From: Micrococcaceae bacterium Sec5.1
GTDB lineage: Bacteria; Actinomycetota; Actinomycetes; Actinomycetales; Micrococcaceae
Length of the DNA stretch: 64,000 nt
NCBI GenBank assembly: GCA_039636795.1
Contig: CP143430.1
Coordinates: 3,472,001 to 3,536,000, forward strand
Direction of reading: 5' to 3'
Below the pieces are notes generated by a model. It had not been told where the DNA came from. It was given only the letters and a program-made list of their open reading frames with translations, and ran no database searches. Positions 1-8,100 of this stretch are shown in pieces (the first letter of the stretch is position 1; each line of letters begins with the position of its first letter). The translations under genes and the position numbers were made by a program.

Positions 1-784
1 GCTCCACCAGCCAGCCTTCGTCGGCCTGGACTGTTTCGCTCAACGGTGGCCACTCCTCCCTGTCCGGCTGCCTCTCCTGGCCCAGGGCCACGCGGCAGGA
101 TTCCGAAATGTACTCGCGGAACGGAACTACATCTCCCGACGCGTTGTAAGCGCCCGTCAGGCCCTTCTCTGCCCCTTGAATGATCCACCTGGCGAGGTCC
201 CGGACGTCGATAACCTGGGTGGCGTCATCCGGAATGTTCGGAACCAGAACCGGCTCAGTATTGGCAGCAAAGCGCCCAGGCCAATAGCCGTAACGGTCAG
301 AGCCGTCCTCTGGCCCTCCGATCAGACCCGCCCGCACAATGTGGGCTTTGTGCCCCACCAGGTCCAGCGTCATGCGCTCGATCGCAGATTTTGATTCCCC
401 ATAGGTTTCCGGGGTTCCGGCTTGTCCTTCGGGCAGGGGTTCAAGGAGCCCCGCCGTCTCGTCAGCCCCGGGAACCGAATGATCGGCATACACAGAGCAA
501 CTGGACACGAAGGTCCAATGGCGCGCACTCGGTCCCAAGACCTCAAGGGCATCCCGCGCCTGAACAGGATCCCTGGAAACATCAACCACCGCGTCCCAGC
601 TGCTGTTCACGTCCTCATAGGCTGCACTACCCAAGGCGCGGTCGCCACGAACCCAGGTCACGCCGTCGGGCGGGTTCGCCTGGGTGCCACGGGCAAGACA
701 CGTGACGTCGTGCCCCAAGGCAAGCGCCTGCTTTGCGATTTCAGCTGACAGGAAGGCAGTACCGCCAAGGACCAGAATGCGCAT
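1..784 (-). CDS. NAD-dependent epimerase/dehydratase family protein (3' end cut by window)
   Basis: Extended SDR (Rossmann) protein. The ATG is at 784 and the frame stays open to base 1, so the C-terminus lies outside the window. The glycine motif GGTAFLS is at residues 7-13, a Ser-rich strand end (VSSCSVY) at about 93-99, and the catalytic Tyr-x3-Lys pair at Y128/K132 (YGESK). This subgroup usually acts on nucleotide sugars or related small molecules, but the substrate cannot be read from the sequence. It is divergent from the mechanosensitive channel gene, with about 90 bp between them for both promoters. Family assignment is firm; the reaction is not known. Confidence 0.85.
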   Translation of the reverse strand, partial: MRILVLGGTAFLSAEIAKQALALGHDVTCLARGTQANPPDGVTWVRGDRALGSAAYEDVNSSWDAVVDVSRDPVQARDALEVLGPSARHWTFVSSCSVYADHSVPGADETAGLLEPLPEGQAGTPETYGESKSAIERMTLDLVGHKAHIVRAGLIGGPEDGSDRYGYWPGRFAANTEPVLVPNIPDDATQVIDVRDLARWIIQGAEKGLTGAYNASGDVVPFREYISESCRVALGQERQPDREEWPPLSETVQADEGWLVE

Positions 785-871
785 ACCGTCACGCTACGGC
801 GATAGGGTTGGACGTGGACAGAGTGTTCCGCGCCCGGCGAACACGGGCCGACCACAAGGAGTTATTCCACC

Positions 872-1534
872 TTGACCTCCATCCCCCTGGCGGAAACCAT
901 CACCATCGAACCGGAGAAAATCGACTTCGTTTCGATCCTCATCACCTTGGGCGTGGGCCTGCTGGTGTGGATCGTGGCGCGATTCATCATCCTGCGCATC
1001 ACGCGGCGAGTGTCCGCGGGCAGCTCCTTCTTCAAGAAGCCCCACTTCAAATGGGTGCAACCGGCAATCCGCGCACTGGATCACGAACGCCGTTCACAGC
1101 GTGCCGAAACCATAGGCACTTTGCTGACAAGCCTCGTGAGCGTCGTGGTGGTGGTGATCGTGATCATTTACGTCCTCAAGTTCATGAACGTGGACGTCGC
1201 GCCCCTGCTGACAAGCGTGGGAATACTGGGTGTCGCTATCGGTTTCGGTGCACAGCAGCTGATCCGTGACTTCCTCGCCGGTATCTTCATCACCATCGAA
1301 GACCAGTACGGAATAGGCGATGTGATCGTCACCAGCGAAGTGATTGGTACCGTTGAATCAGTGGGCCTGCGCATTACGCGGGTCCGCGCTGAGGACGGAG
1401 CCATCTGGTATCTGCGAAACGGTGAAATCCTGCGCGTGGGCAACCGCTCGCAGGGAGACTACGTTCCGTTGGAGTCGCCGGAAACCGACGACAATGATGC
1501 TGCCAAGAAGGCTGAGGAGAAGGCCAGTGAGTGA
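872..1534 (+). CDS. small MscS-family mechanosensitive ion channel
   Basis: 220-residue inner-membrane channel expected to open under membrane tension and release solutes on hypo-osmotic shock. Hydrophobic segments are at about 18-43, 81-105 and 109-140. The last carries the glycine/alanine-rich pore helix (GVAIGFGAQQ, about 120-129) followed by LIRDFLAGIF, then a beta domain (IGDVIV...IGTVESVGLRITRVR). The C-terminus is a short charged tail. The start is TTG, supported by AAGGAG 10 nt upstream; no ATG nearby keeps the first helix. The 3' end overlaps the haemoglobin gene by 8 bp, so the two are probably translationally coupled. It is shorter than E. coli MscS (286 aa), as is common in actinobacteria. 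Confidence 0.88.
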   Translation: MTSIPLAETITIEPEKIDFVSILITLGVGLLVWIVARFIILRITRRVSAGSSFFKKPHFKWVQPAIRALDHERRSQRAETIGTLLTSLVSVVVVVIVIIYVLKFMNVDVAPLLTSVGILGVAIGFGAQQLIRDFLAGIFITIEDQYGIGDVIVTSEVIGTVESVGLRITRVRAEDGAIWYLRNGEILRVGNRSQGDYVPLESPETDDNDAAKKAEEKASE

Positions 1535-1982
1535 GACGAACCCCCAAGCTGGTCCACGACGCCAGCTCATGCAGAACGATCCCTTCAGCCAACCTGCCTA
1601 CACCGACAGCTTTTATGCAGCTGTGGGCGGGCACGATACTTTCGTGAAGCTGATTGACGTCTTCTACGACGGCGTTGCGCAGGATCCCCTTCTGCGGCCC
1701 ATGTATCCCGAAGAAGACCTGGAACCGGCCAAACGGCGCTTCCTCATGTTCCTTGAACAGTATTGGGGCGGTCCAACTACCTACAGTGAGGAGCGCGGCC
1801 ATCCGCGCTTGCGGATGCGCCACATGCCGTTCCGCGTCACGCCCGAAGCGAAGGACCGCTGGCTCTTCCACATGCGGACAGCAGTGGACTCGCTGGGGTT
1901 GTCGCCCCTTCATGAGGGAACCCTATGGGACTACATGGAACGCGCTGCGCTGACCATGGTGAACAGCCCCTCGGCCGTCTGA
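1527..1982 (+). CDS. glbO: group II truncated haemoglobin (trHbO)
   Basis: 151-residue 2-over-2 globin of the GlbO type, which binds haem and handles O2, NO or peroxide, often near the membrane. The GTG start at 1527 follows a GAGGAG/AAGG stretch and overlaps the upstream channel stop. Key positions are visible: Phe46/Tyr47 (B10 region), proximal His99 in LRMRHMPFR, and Trp112 (G8) in RWLFHMRTAVDSL, the hallmark of group II. The C-terminal YMERAALTMVNSP matches mycobacterial GlbO closely. Co-transcription with an MscS channel is seen here; its meaning is unknown. Confidence 0.93.
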   Translation: MSETNPQAGPRRQLMQNDPFSQPAYTDSFYAAVGGHDTFVKLIDVFYDGVAQDPLLRPMYPEEDLEPAKRRFLMFLEQYWGGPTTYSEERGHPRLRMRHMPFRVTPEAKDRWLFHMRTAVDSLGLSPLHEGTLWDYMERAALTMVNSPSAV

Positions 1983-1984
1983 AC

Positions 1985-2009
1985 CTGGTCGTCTGCTTCT
2001 GGTCGTCTG
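1985..2009. repeat. short direct repeat between glbO and the next gene
   Basis: CTGGTCGTCTG occurs at 1985-1995 and again at 1999-2009, just after the glbO stop. It is followed by a GC-rich imperfect inverted repeat around 2008-2022 that runs into the end of the convergent gene. It may help end both transcripts, but there is no clear U-tract. Confidence 0.4.
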
Positions 2010-2012
2010 GGG

Positions 2013-2684
2013 CTAGAAGCCCAGGCCCAAGCCTGCGCCCGTGCGGACCAGTACATGGCCACGAGGACCACTTAAGCGGAACCACCGTCCATTGCGGAAC
2101 AACTGCTGTTCGCCCGCTCCCAGGAATCCCAAGGCGAATGCAGCGAAGGCCGCACCGGCAGGCAGGTCACTGAGGCCGGGGAGTTCTCGTCCCCACACGG
2201 CGGCCCGGGCGGTATTCACAACGGCAGCTCCGGCGGCAGTGGGCACCACGCCAGCCACCTCTGCAATGCCGGCCTCCGCTGCTGACTTCAGGTCGGCGTC
2301 GAGCACCTTCCCAAGGGCTTCCCAACCGCTCCTCGGCGCGCCGACGCCAGCCCAGGACTCCGAAACCGTCGACGGCGGAATGGGCAACTCGACGTCGTCG
2401 GCACCTGAGCGGGCAAGACGGTCCATGACGGAGGCGAGCGTCACCGTGACATCGGCCTGCGCGGGTTCTGCAAGTGCCATAGTCCGTAACCCAAGGATTG
2501 TGGGAGTCGATTCGCCCAGGATGCGTGGCCTGAGCACACACACGTACGCGGCCAATACCTGGCCTGCGGCCTGCAGGCGGATGGCACCGTCATCGATGCT
2601 CTTGGCACGCGTGACGTACGTCCGCAGGTCAACGAGGTCGCTGGGATCGGCAAAGCGGAAGGACTGGGTCAAGAGGTCTGTCAC
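2013..2684 (-). CDS. conserved hypothetical protein
   Basis: 223-residue protein of unrecognised family. The open frame extends upstream into tesB, but the most plausible start is GTG at 2684, because codons before it overlap the tesB promoter and coding region. The N-terminal half is mixed helical (residues 1-110). The middle holds SESWAGVGAPRSGWEAL. An Ala-rich segment near the C-terminus (AGAAFAAFALGFLGAG) could be a single membrane-interacting helix, followed by LFRNGRWFRLSGPRGHVLVR. No catalytic motif is visible. It is divergent from tesB and convergent with glbO. Confidence 0.7.
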   Translation of the reverse strand: MTDLLTQSFRFADPSDLVDLRTYVTRAKSIDDGAIRLQAAGQVLAAYVCVLRPRILGESTPTILGLRTMALAEPAQADVTVTLASVMDRLARSGADDVELPIPPSTVSESWAGVGAPRSGWEALGKVLDADLKSAAEAGIAEVAGVVPTAAGAAVVNTARAAVWGRELPGLSDLPAGAAFAAFALGFLGAGEQQLFRNGRWFRLSGPRGHVLVRTGAGLGLGF

Positions 2685-2712
2685 AGCATCGACTCTACCG
2701 GCATGTCCGCAG

Positions 2713-2747
2713 TTGAGAGGGGTCCGGGGGCCGTCTAGAGTCGAACC
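2713..2747 (+). promoter_or_regulatory. leaderless sigma-70-type promoter of tesB
   Basis: TTGAGA (2713-2718), a 17-nt spacer and TAGAGT (2736-2741) lie exactly 6 nt before the tesB ATG at 2748, with no Shine-Dalgarno sequence. This geometry predicts transcription starting on or next to the A of the start codon, a leaderless mRNA. Confidence 0.6.
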
Positions 2748-3653
2748 ATGACTGACACGAACGCTGGCCTCAAGGTTGAGGCACCCGCCGAAGATCCGAC
2801 GGAAGTCCTGATTGGCCTGTTGGACCTGGGTGACTTCGACGGAGCCCGGACCAATGAGGACATCTTCCTTGGACCTTCCCAAAAACAGCCCCGGCATCGT
2901 GTCTTCGGCGGCCAGGTTCTAGCCCAATCCATGATGGCTGGCATGCGAACCGTGGAAGCTGACCGGGTGGCCCACTCCATGCACGGCTATTTCCTGCGTC
3001 CCGGTGACGCCAATAAGCCCATCACCTTCGGTGTGGAACGGTTGCGTGACGGTCGGTCCTTCTCGGCGCGGCGCGTTCATGCTTATCAGGACGGTGTCCC
3101 CATCCTTTCCATGATTGCCTCGTTCCAGGTTCAAGATGAAGGCCTGGACCATCAAGCGACAATGCCCGAAGGCATTCCGGACCCCGAATCCTTGCCCAGC
3201 ACGGCTGAGTTGCTGGCTCAATTCGACCACCCGTTGGCACGGCATATGTCCTCGGAGCGGCCGTTCGATGTCCGCCACATCGACCCCGCACTTTACGTGT
3301 CACCGCCCAACGAGCACGTGGCCACCAATGCCGTCTGGATGAAAACCATGGGCCCCTTGCCCGACGATCCCAAGCTGCACCTGGCCGCGTTGGCCTACGC
3401 CAGCGACTACACCTTGTTGGAGCCCATTCTCCGCAAACACGGCCTCGCCTGGATGACACCGGGTATGAGCGTCGCAAGTCTCGATCACGCCATGTGGTGG
3501 CACCGGCCCGTCCGGGTGGATGAGTGGATGCTGTACGTCCAGGAGTCCCCCAGCGCCCAAGGGGCACGTGGTTTGGCTACCGGCCGGATATTCAACCGCG
3601 AAGGCGTGCACGTCGCGACCGTGGCACAGGAGGGGATGGTCAGGATTCCGTAG
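2748..3653 (+). CDS. tesB: acyl-CoA thioesterase II
   Basis: 301-residue double-hotdog thioesterase that hydrolyses acyl-CoA to free acid and CoA in the cytoplasm. The N-terminal hotdog has RVFGGQVLAQSM, and the C-terminal one ends its substrate loop with SLDHAMWWHRPVRVDEWMLY, which carries the conserved Asp of the TesB catalytic triad. It ends with ATVAQEGMVRIP, typical of the family, and length is normal (about 290). A leaderless promoter precedes it and a strong hairpin terminator follows. Confidence 0.94.
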   Translation: MTDTNAGLKVEAPAEDPTEVLIGLLDLGDFDGARTNEDIFLGPSQKQPRHRVFGGQVLAQSMMAGMRTVEADRVAHSMHGYFLRPGDANKPITFGVERLRDGRSFSARRVHAYQDGVPILSMIASFQVQDEGLDHQATMPEGIPDPESLPSTAELLAQFDHPLARHMSSERPFDVRHIDPALYVSPPNEHVATNAVWMKTMGPLPDDPKLHLAALAYASDYTLLEPILRKHGLAWMTPGMSVASLDHAMWWHRPVRVDEWMLYVQESPSAQGARGLATGRIFNREGVHVATVAQEGMVRIP

Positions 3654-3694
3654 GCTGTTGGTGCGCTGGAAGGTTAAAGCGCAGGTGTTAAAGC

Positions 3695-3730
3695 AAAGAG
3701 GCCGGCCCCTGGTGGGACCGGCCTCTTTTT
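3695..3730. terminator. bidirectional rho-independent terminator between tesB and ettA
   Basis: A GC-rich inverted repeat (AAAGAGGCCGG ... CCGGCCTCTTT) is flanked by A on the left and a T-run on the right, so it can stop transcription from both converging genes. Confidence 0.85.
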
Positions 3731-3747
3731 GTGTCTGTGGCTACCCG

Positions 3748-5430
3748 TTAGTCGCGGGTCAGACGGCGGTGCGTCACGCGGTGCGGCTTTGCCGCATCAG
3801 CGCCGAGGCGCTCCACCTTGTTCTCCTCATAGGAGTCGAAGTTACCTTCGAACCAGTACCACTTGGAGGGGTTCTCGTCGTCACCTTCATAGGCGAGGAT
3901 GTGGGTTGCTACCCTGTCCAGGAACCAACGGTCGTGAGAGACCACCACGGCGCAGCCAGGGAACTCGAGCAGGGCATTTTCCAGGCTGCTCAGGGTTTCG
4001 ACGTCGAGGTCGTTAGTGGGCTCGTCAAGGAGCAGGAGGTTGCCACCTTGCTTAAGTGTCAAGGCAAGGTTGAGGCGGTTGCGCTCACCACCGGAGAGGA
4101 CACCAGCCTTCTTCTGCTGGTCCGGTCCCTTGAAGCCAAACGCCGAAACGTAGGCACGTGAAGGCATTTCGACCTGCCCGACCTGAATGTAGTCATGGCC
4201 TTCGGAAACAACTTCCCAGAGAGACTTATTGGGATCGATGCCGCCACGGGACTGGTCCACGTATGAGATCTTCACGGATTCGCCGATCTTGAGCTCACCA
4301 TCGTCCAACGGCTCCATGCCGACGATGGTTTTGAACAAGGTGGACTTGCCCACACCGTTCGGGCCGATGACGCCAACGATGCCGTTGCGGGGCAGTGAGA
4401 AGGAGAGGTCTTCGATCAGGACACGATCGTCGAAGCCCTTCTTCAGCTTCTTGGCCTCGATCACTACGGAACCCAGACGCGGGCCCGGCGGAATCTGGAT
4501 CTCTTCGAAGTCGAGCTTGCGCGTGCGCTCGGCCTCTGCAGCCATTTCTTCATAGCGGGCAAGACGGGCCTTTGACTTGGTCTGACGGCCCTTGGCGTTG
4601 GAGCGCACCCATTCAAGTTCTTCGGTAAGGCGCTTGGACAGCTTTGCGTCCTTCTTACCTTGGACCTCAAGGCGGGCCTTCTTCTTCTCCAGGTAGGTGG
4701 AGTAGTTACCTTCGTACGGGTAAAGGTGGCCGCGGTCGACTTCTGCGATCCACTCAGCCACGTGATCCAGGAAGTACCGGTCGTGAGTCACGGCAAGGAC
4801 GGCACCGGGGTACTGGGAGAGGTGCTGCTCAAGCCAAAGAACGCTCTCGGCGTCCAAGTGGTTGGTGGGCTCGTCAAGGAGCAGAAGGTCCGGCTTCTGG
4901 AGCAGAAGCTTGCACAGCGCTACGCGGCGGCGCTCACCACCGGAGAGGACGGTGACATCGGAATCAGCAGGCGGGCATCGCAATGCGTCCATGGCCTGCT
5001 CGAGCTGGGAATCGATATCCCAGGCATCGGCAGCGTCAATGGCTTCCTGCAGCTTGCCCATCTCATCCAGGAGAGTGTCGTAATCCGCATCCGGGTTGGC
5101 CATCTCTTCGGAGATCTCGTTGAAACGCTGGATCTTGCCGTAGATCTCGCCAACGCCTTCCTGGACGTTGCCAAGGACAGTCTTTTCTTCATTCAGCGGC
5201 GGTTCCTGCAAGAGGATGCCCACGGTATACCCGGGGCTCAGGCGGGCCTCGCCGTTTGAAGGAGTGTCCAGCCCGGCCATGATCTTCAGGATGGTGGACT
5301 TGCCAGCACCGTTCGGGCCCACGACGCCAATCTTCGCGCCAGGGTAGAACGACATGCTTACATCGTCCAAAATAAGTTTGTCGCCAACGGCCTTGCGAGC
5401 CTTGGTCATCGTGTAAATGAATTCCGCCAT
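3748..5430 (-). CDS. ettA: energy-dependent translational throttle protein EttA (ABC-F ATPase)
   Basis: 560-residue ABC-F protein that binds the ribosomal E site and gates the first elongation cycle by ATP/ADP state. Two ABC domains are evident: Walker A GPNGAGKS (first) and GPNGVGKST (second), signatures LSGGERRRVAL and LSGGERNRLNL, and LLLDEPTNHLD/LLLDEPTNDLD Walker B. Between them is the charged P-site-tRNA-interaction linker (YLEKKKARLEVQGKKDAKLSK). The ATG at 5430 (MAEFIYTMTKARK) matches the family start; upstream in-frame codons are not homologous. Length is as expected for EttA (about 555-560). Confidence 0.95.
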   Translation of the reverse strand: MAEFIYTMTKARKAVGDKLILDDVSMSFYPGAKIGVVGPNGAGKSTILKIMAGLDTPSNGEARLSPGYTVGILLQEPPLNEEKTVLGNVQEGVGEIYGKIQRFNEISEEMANPDADYDTLLDEMGKLQEAIDAADAWDIDSQLEQAMDALRCPPADSDVTVLSGGERRRVALCKLLLQKPDLLLLDEPTNHLDAESVLWLEQHLSQYPGAVLAVTHDRYFLDHVAEWIAEVDRGHLYPYEGNYSTYLEKKKARLEVQGKKDAKLSKRLTEELEWVRSNAKGRQTKSKARLARYEEMAAEAERTRKLDFEEIQIPPGPRLGSVVIEAKKLKKGFDDRVLIEDLSFSLPRNGIVGVIGPNGVGKSTLFKTIVGMEPLDDGELKIGESVKISYVDQSRGGIDPNKSLWEVVSEGHDYIQVGQVEMPSRAYVSAFGFKGPDQQKKAGVLSGGERNRLNLALTLKQGGNLLLLDEPTNDLDVETLSSLENALLEFPGCAVVVSHDRWFLDRVATHILAYEGDDENPSKWYWFEGNFDSYEENKVERLGADAAKPHRVTHRRLTRD

Positions 5431-5513
5431 GCCCTTAAATCTAGTGGGTAGGCGGACAGATCTCACATTCGGTGCTATTGGGCCCCTGCCAGCAGCTCCT
5501 TGGGGCGGTGCTC

Positions 5514-6008
5514 CTAGCGAACGCTGCCCACGAAGCATTTCCCCGTGGCAAGTACCGGCAGAACGCTCATCACGACGCCTCCATCCCGGATCTGGCCCAT
5601 GACGCAACTATCGCCTGCCAGCGCCGCAGCTTCCAACGCATCGACATCAAGACCAGTGGGCGTCCGGCTGACGGACACTTCTACATTGGCTTTGGGAATG
5701 CCAGCCGATACCAAAGCTGCTCGAACGGATTCCGTATCCGGCTTGGGGTTGGCAGCCACGATTTTCTTAAGTGCCGCCTCCACAGCCGTGCTCGTGGTCA
5801 CGACTGCGGGGTCCATAGTCGTTCCGCCGCCGGGCTGTTGGGACGCGGGGCTTGAAGAAGGGGTGCCTGCCGTGGGTGTTTTGGGGGATGCGGCACATGC
5901 AGGCAGCGCCAGCGCAGCAACAATGACCAGAGCCGTCCCGACAGCCTTACCGTTCAACTGAAAATTTCTTGCACGACTCGGCTGCTCCACCCTGGTTCCC
6001 CTGCTCAT
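5514..6008 (-). CDS. putative lipoprotein (DUF6993-like)
   Basis: 164-residue exported lipoprotein. From the ATG at 6008 there is a basic N-region, a hydrophobic h-region (ALVIVAALAL) and lipobox LPAC with the acylated Cys at 38. A Thr/Ser/Pro-rich linker follows (about 39-65), then a small domain with ALVSAGIPKANVEVSVSRTPTGLDVDALEAAAL and two Cys (CVMGQI, GKCFVGS) that may pair outside the membrane. It resembles actinobacterial DUF6993 proteins; function is unknown. The ribosome-binding site is weak, and GTG at 6011 would add one residue. Confidence 0.78.
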   Translation of the reverse strand: MSRGTRVEQPSRARNFQLNGKAVGTALVIVAALALPACAASPKTPTAGTPSSSPASQQPGGGTTMDPAVVTTSTAVEAALKKIVAANPKPDTESVRAALVSAGIPKANVEVSVSRTPTGLDVDALEAAALAGDSCVMGQIRDGGVVMSVLPVLATGKCFVGSVR

Positions 6009-6105
6009 CACATAGCCATTCTGCCATTCCCACGGGCTGCAGGCGGGCGTAGCGTGGGCCAAGTGCTGGCTCGCCGGGACGGGTGGGCCGCAGGAAGGAG
6101 AAATC

Positions 6106-6552
6106 ATGGAAGGAAAAGTTCCCAATGCCGAGGCCTCGATCACGGTGGCCGCCCGGCGCGAGCAGGTATGGAAGGCCCTGACGGATCCTGGCCTCATCAA
6201 GCAATACTTCCTCGGGACCAATGTCGAAACGTCGTGGAAGGTCGGCGACCCAATCACGTACTCCGGCGAGTACAACGGCAAAGCATACGAGGACAAGGGC
6301 GTCATCCTGGCCTTCGAACCCCTACAGCTCTTGAAAACCACTCACTACAGTCCTGCGTCAGGACTTCCCGATTCCCCCGGGAACTATCACACGGTCGAAT
6401 ACCGACTCGACGATGCGGATGAAGGAACATCAGTCACGATTGCGCAGGGCAACAACAAGAGCGAAGAAGAAGTGGAGCATTCCGCAGCGACGTGGCGCAC
6501 GGTTCTTCAGAACCTCAAGGAATTTCTTGAGTCACAGCCCCAAATTTCTTGA
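6106..6552 (+). CDS. SRPBCC/AHSA1-family START-like protein with repeat-altered C-terminus
   Basis: 148-residue single-domain Bet v1/START-like fold of the AHSA1 group, a hydrophobic-pocket protein of unknown ligand. The AGGAAGGAGAAATC leader gives a strong ribosome-binding site for the ATG at 6106. Family features are ITVAARREQVWKALTDPGLIKQYFLG at the N-terminus and the C-terminal helix ATWRTVLQNLKEFLE. The last residues are produced by a 22-bp tandem repeat whose period is not a multiple of 3. If the repeat were collapsed to one copy, the frame would instead end about ten residues later at the TAA near 6609. The true ancestral C-terminus is therefore uncertain. Confidence 0.85.
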   Translation: MEGKVPNAEASITVAARREQVWKALTDPGLIKQYFLGTNVETSWKVGDPITYSGEYNGKAYEDKGVILAFEPLQLLKTTHYSPASGLPDSPGNYHTVEYRLDDADEGTSVTIAQGNNKSEEEVEHSAATWRTVLQNLKEFLESQPQIS

Positions 6553-6580
6553 GTCACAGCCCCAAATTTCTTGAGTCACA
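6521..6580. repeat. 22-bp tandem repeat, about 2.7 copies
   Basis: Unit 1 is 6521-6542, unit 2 is 6543-6564 and a partial third copy is 6565-6580, identical over their shared length. The array spans the end of the AHSA1 gene and supplies its stop codon in the second unit. Perfect identity suggests a recent slippage or duplication. Confidence 0.9.
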
Positions 6581-6606
6581 GGCAAGGTGCCAGGCAGTGA
6601 AAGAAT

Positions 6607-6643
6607 AAATCCCCCGGAACCCTGCAGGTTCCGGGGGATTTCT
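6607..6643. terminator. hairpin terminator between the AHSA1 gene and tRNA-Arg
   Basis: A 15-bp perfect inverted repeat (AAATCCCCCGGAACC and its complement) has a 5-nt loop. The minus-strand side is followed by ATTCTTTC, fitting termination of the tRNA-Arg transcript; it can also end the plus-strand gene. Confidence 0.8.
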
Positions 6644-6645
6644 CG

Positions 6646-6718
6646 TGCCCCAGGAGGGAATCGAACCCCCGACCGGCGGATTAGAAGGCCGCTGCTCTAT
6701 CCCCTGAGCTACTGGGGC
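6646..6718 (-). tRNA. tRNA-Arg (anticodon TCT)
   Basis: 73-nt cloverleaf on the minus strand. The acceptor stem is GCCCCAG/CTGGGGC with discriminator A, the D arm is GCTC...GAGC, the anticodon loop is CTTCTAA and the T arm is GGGGGTTCGATTCCC. The 31:39 position of the anticodon stem looks like a C-U mismatch. CCA is not encoded. It reads AGA/AGG codons. Confidence 0.95.
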
Positions 6719-6938
6719 GCACTGGCGCCAATACCAGCCTAAGCCGCTGGCGCCACAAAGAGTTTACAGTGCATTCGACCTCCAGCCTGTCAGCCCACGC
6801 CTATGGGTACTTCTCCTCCACAACAGGCCTTCGTTCGGTAGTTATTCACATAGGCACATACCGTACTCCCCTGCGCGGGTTGTGTGGATGAAGCTAAGAG
6901 GGCCGGACGGGCACTTTCCTACATCCAGAAGGACCACC

Positions 6939-7496
6939 ATGAACGACACCATTACTCTTCGAGGCTTCGTAGCCTCGGAGGTCAAGAGTTCTACCACTAC
7001 GCGGGGTACGTCCACTGCTTCATTTCGTCTTGGGACAACTGAACGCCGCTACGACCGGGCCAGCAATACATGGGTGGACGGCAATACCAACTGGTACACC
7101 GTGCAGTCGTTTCGCTACTTAGCCGGCCATGTCGGCTGTAGCGTGAAGAAGGGTCAACGCGTCATCGTCGTCGGAAAGCTACGCCTGCGGCAGTGGGAAC
7201 ACGAGGGCAGGATCTACCATGTGGCAGAAGTCGACGCGGAATCAGTCGGGCACGATCTCATGTGGGGCTCTGCGAACTTCACCCGGATGAACGGGACGTC
7301 GGCTCCAGCTGACTCGAACCCGTCCGGCGAGGCAGCCGGGAAGCTTGGAGATCCGGGGATTGAGTGGGAGTCCGGCGACAACGAACAAGCGCCCCCGGAG
7401 GAGGAGACAGAAACAGTCGACGTCGATGACCCGGACGGTACCGGTCCGCTGGTGGTAAACACCACCACAGGTGAGTTGGTGGGTGCCGGGGCTTGA
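6939..7496 (+). CDS. ssb: single-stranded DNA-binding protein (paralogue away from rpsF)
   Basis: 185-residue SSB. The OB fold covers residues 1-105: MNDTITLRGFVASEV, then ASFRLGTTERRYDR, NTNWYTVQSFRYLAGHV and KKGQRVIVVGKLRLRQWE. The tail is disordered and acidic (EEETETVDVDDPDG) but the protein ends in ELVGAGA, so the usual DDDIPF-type tip that recruits partner proteins is missing. The ATG at 6939 has AGAAGGA upstream. It is not next to rpsF/rpsR/rplI, so it is probably a secondary SSB. A competence or repair role is possible but not shown. Confidence 0.88.
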   Translation: MNDTITLRGFVASEVKSSTTTRGTSTASFRLGTTERRYDRASNTWVDGNTNWYTVQSFRYLAGHVGCSVKKGQRVIVVGKLRLRQWEHEGRIYHVAEVDAESVGHDLMWGSANFTRMNGTSAPADSNPSGEAAGKLGDPGIEWESGDNEQAPPEEETETVDVDDPDGTGPLVVNTTTGELVGAGA

Positions 7497-7564
7497 ACTT
7501 CCGCGTCGGGGACCGCGATGAAACTCGCGGGACCAGCCCCGCGGGTGGAGATTATTCTGGGTCC

Positions 7565-8034
7565 ATGGCATACGACGCAGCAGCTCCCCGGCTGGAGACC
7601 GCTCCTGCATCCTGGGAGGCCTTGGAGGAGTTATTCGGGGTCAAGGGCGAGCCATCCCGGTGCTGGTGCCGCCGGTTCGCCCTCCCCGGCAAGGAGTTCA
7701 GGTCCACGGCACCAAACGAACGCAAGGAGCTCCTGCGGACACGCTTTGACGAGGATCCAGAGCCAGGGGTACTGGCATTCCGGGGTGGTCAGGTGGTCGG
7801 CTGGTGTGCAGTGGAGCCCCGGGCAAACTACGCGCGCATAGGACGGTCGCAGCCTTCAATAACGGGGCTACTACCCTTGAGGCGTATCCCATCGACACCC
7901 GCCTTCGTCCAAAGGCTGGTCCCTCGGACTTGTATCACGGCACGGTTTCGCTGTTCATTGAAAGCGGGTTCTCCGTGGTTTCAACTCCCATTCCCGGGCG
8001 CGCCATCGTTCGCCTAAACAACCAGGCCGCATAA
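7565..8034 (+). pseudogene. GNAT N-acetyltransferase pseudogene (internal deletion with frame change)
   Basis: The N-terminal part reads well from ATG 7565 (PSRCWCRRFALPGKEF ... VGWCAVEPRANYARIGRS, to about 7845). The C-terminal part reads in another frame from about 7848 to the TAA at 8034 (NGATTLEAYPIDT ... GFSVVSTPIPGRAIVR). What is missing between them is the part of the GNAT fold that holds the acetyl-CoA-binding R/Q-x-x-G-x-G/A loop. A deletion, not a point mutation, best explains this, so the product should be inactive. The unbroken frame 7565-8017 ends in unrelated residues. Confidence 0.8.
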
Positions 8035-8100
8035 GAAACCCCATAACAAGCCCGGGCAAATCCTAGTCGCTGCCAGAGTGGCCAACTGCCATCGAGGCAG

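Noticed and set aside
1344..1982. A longer glbO reading frame starting within the mscS gene
   Set aside because: The GTG at 1527 has a proper ribosome-binding site, and residues before it are not globin-like.
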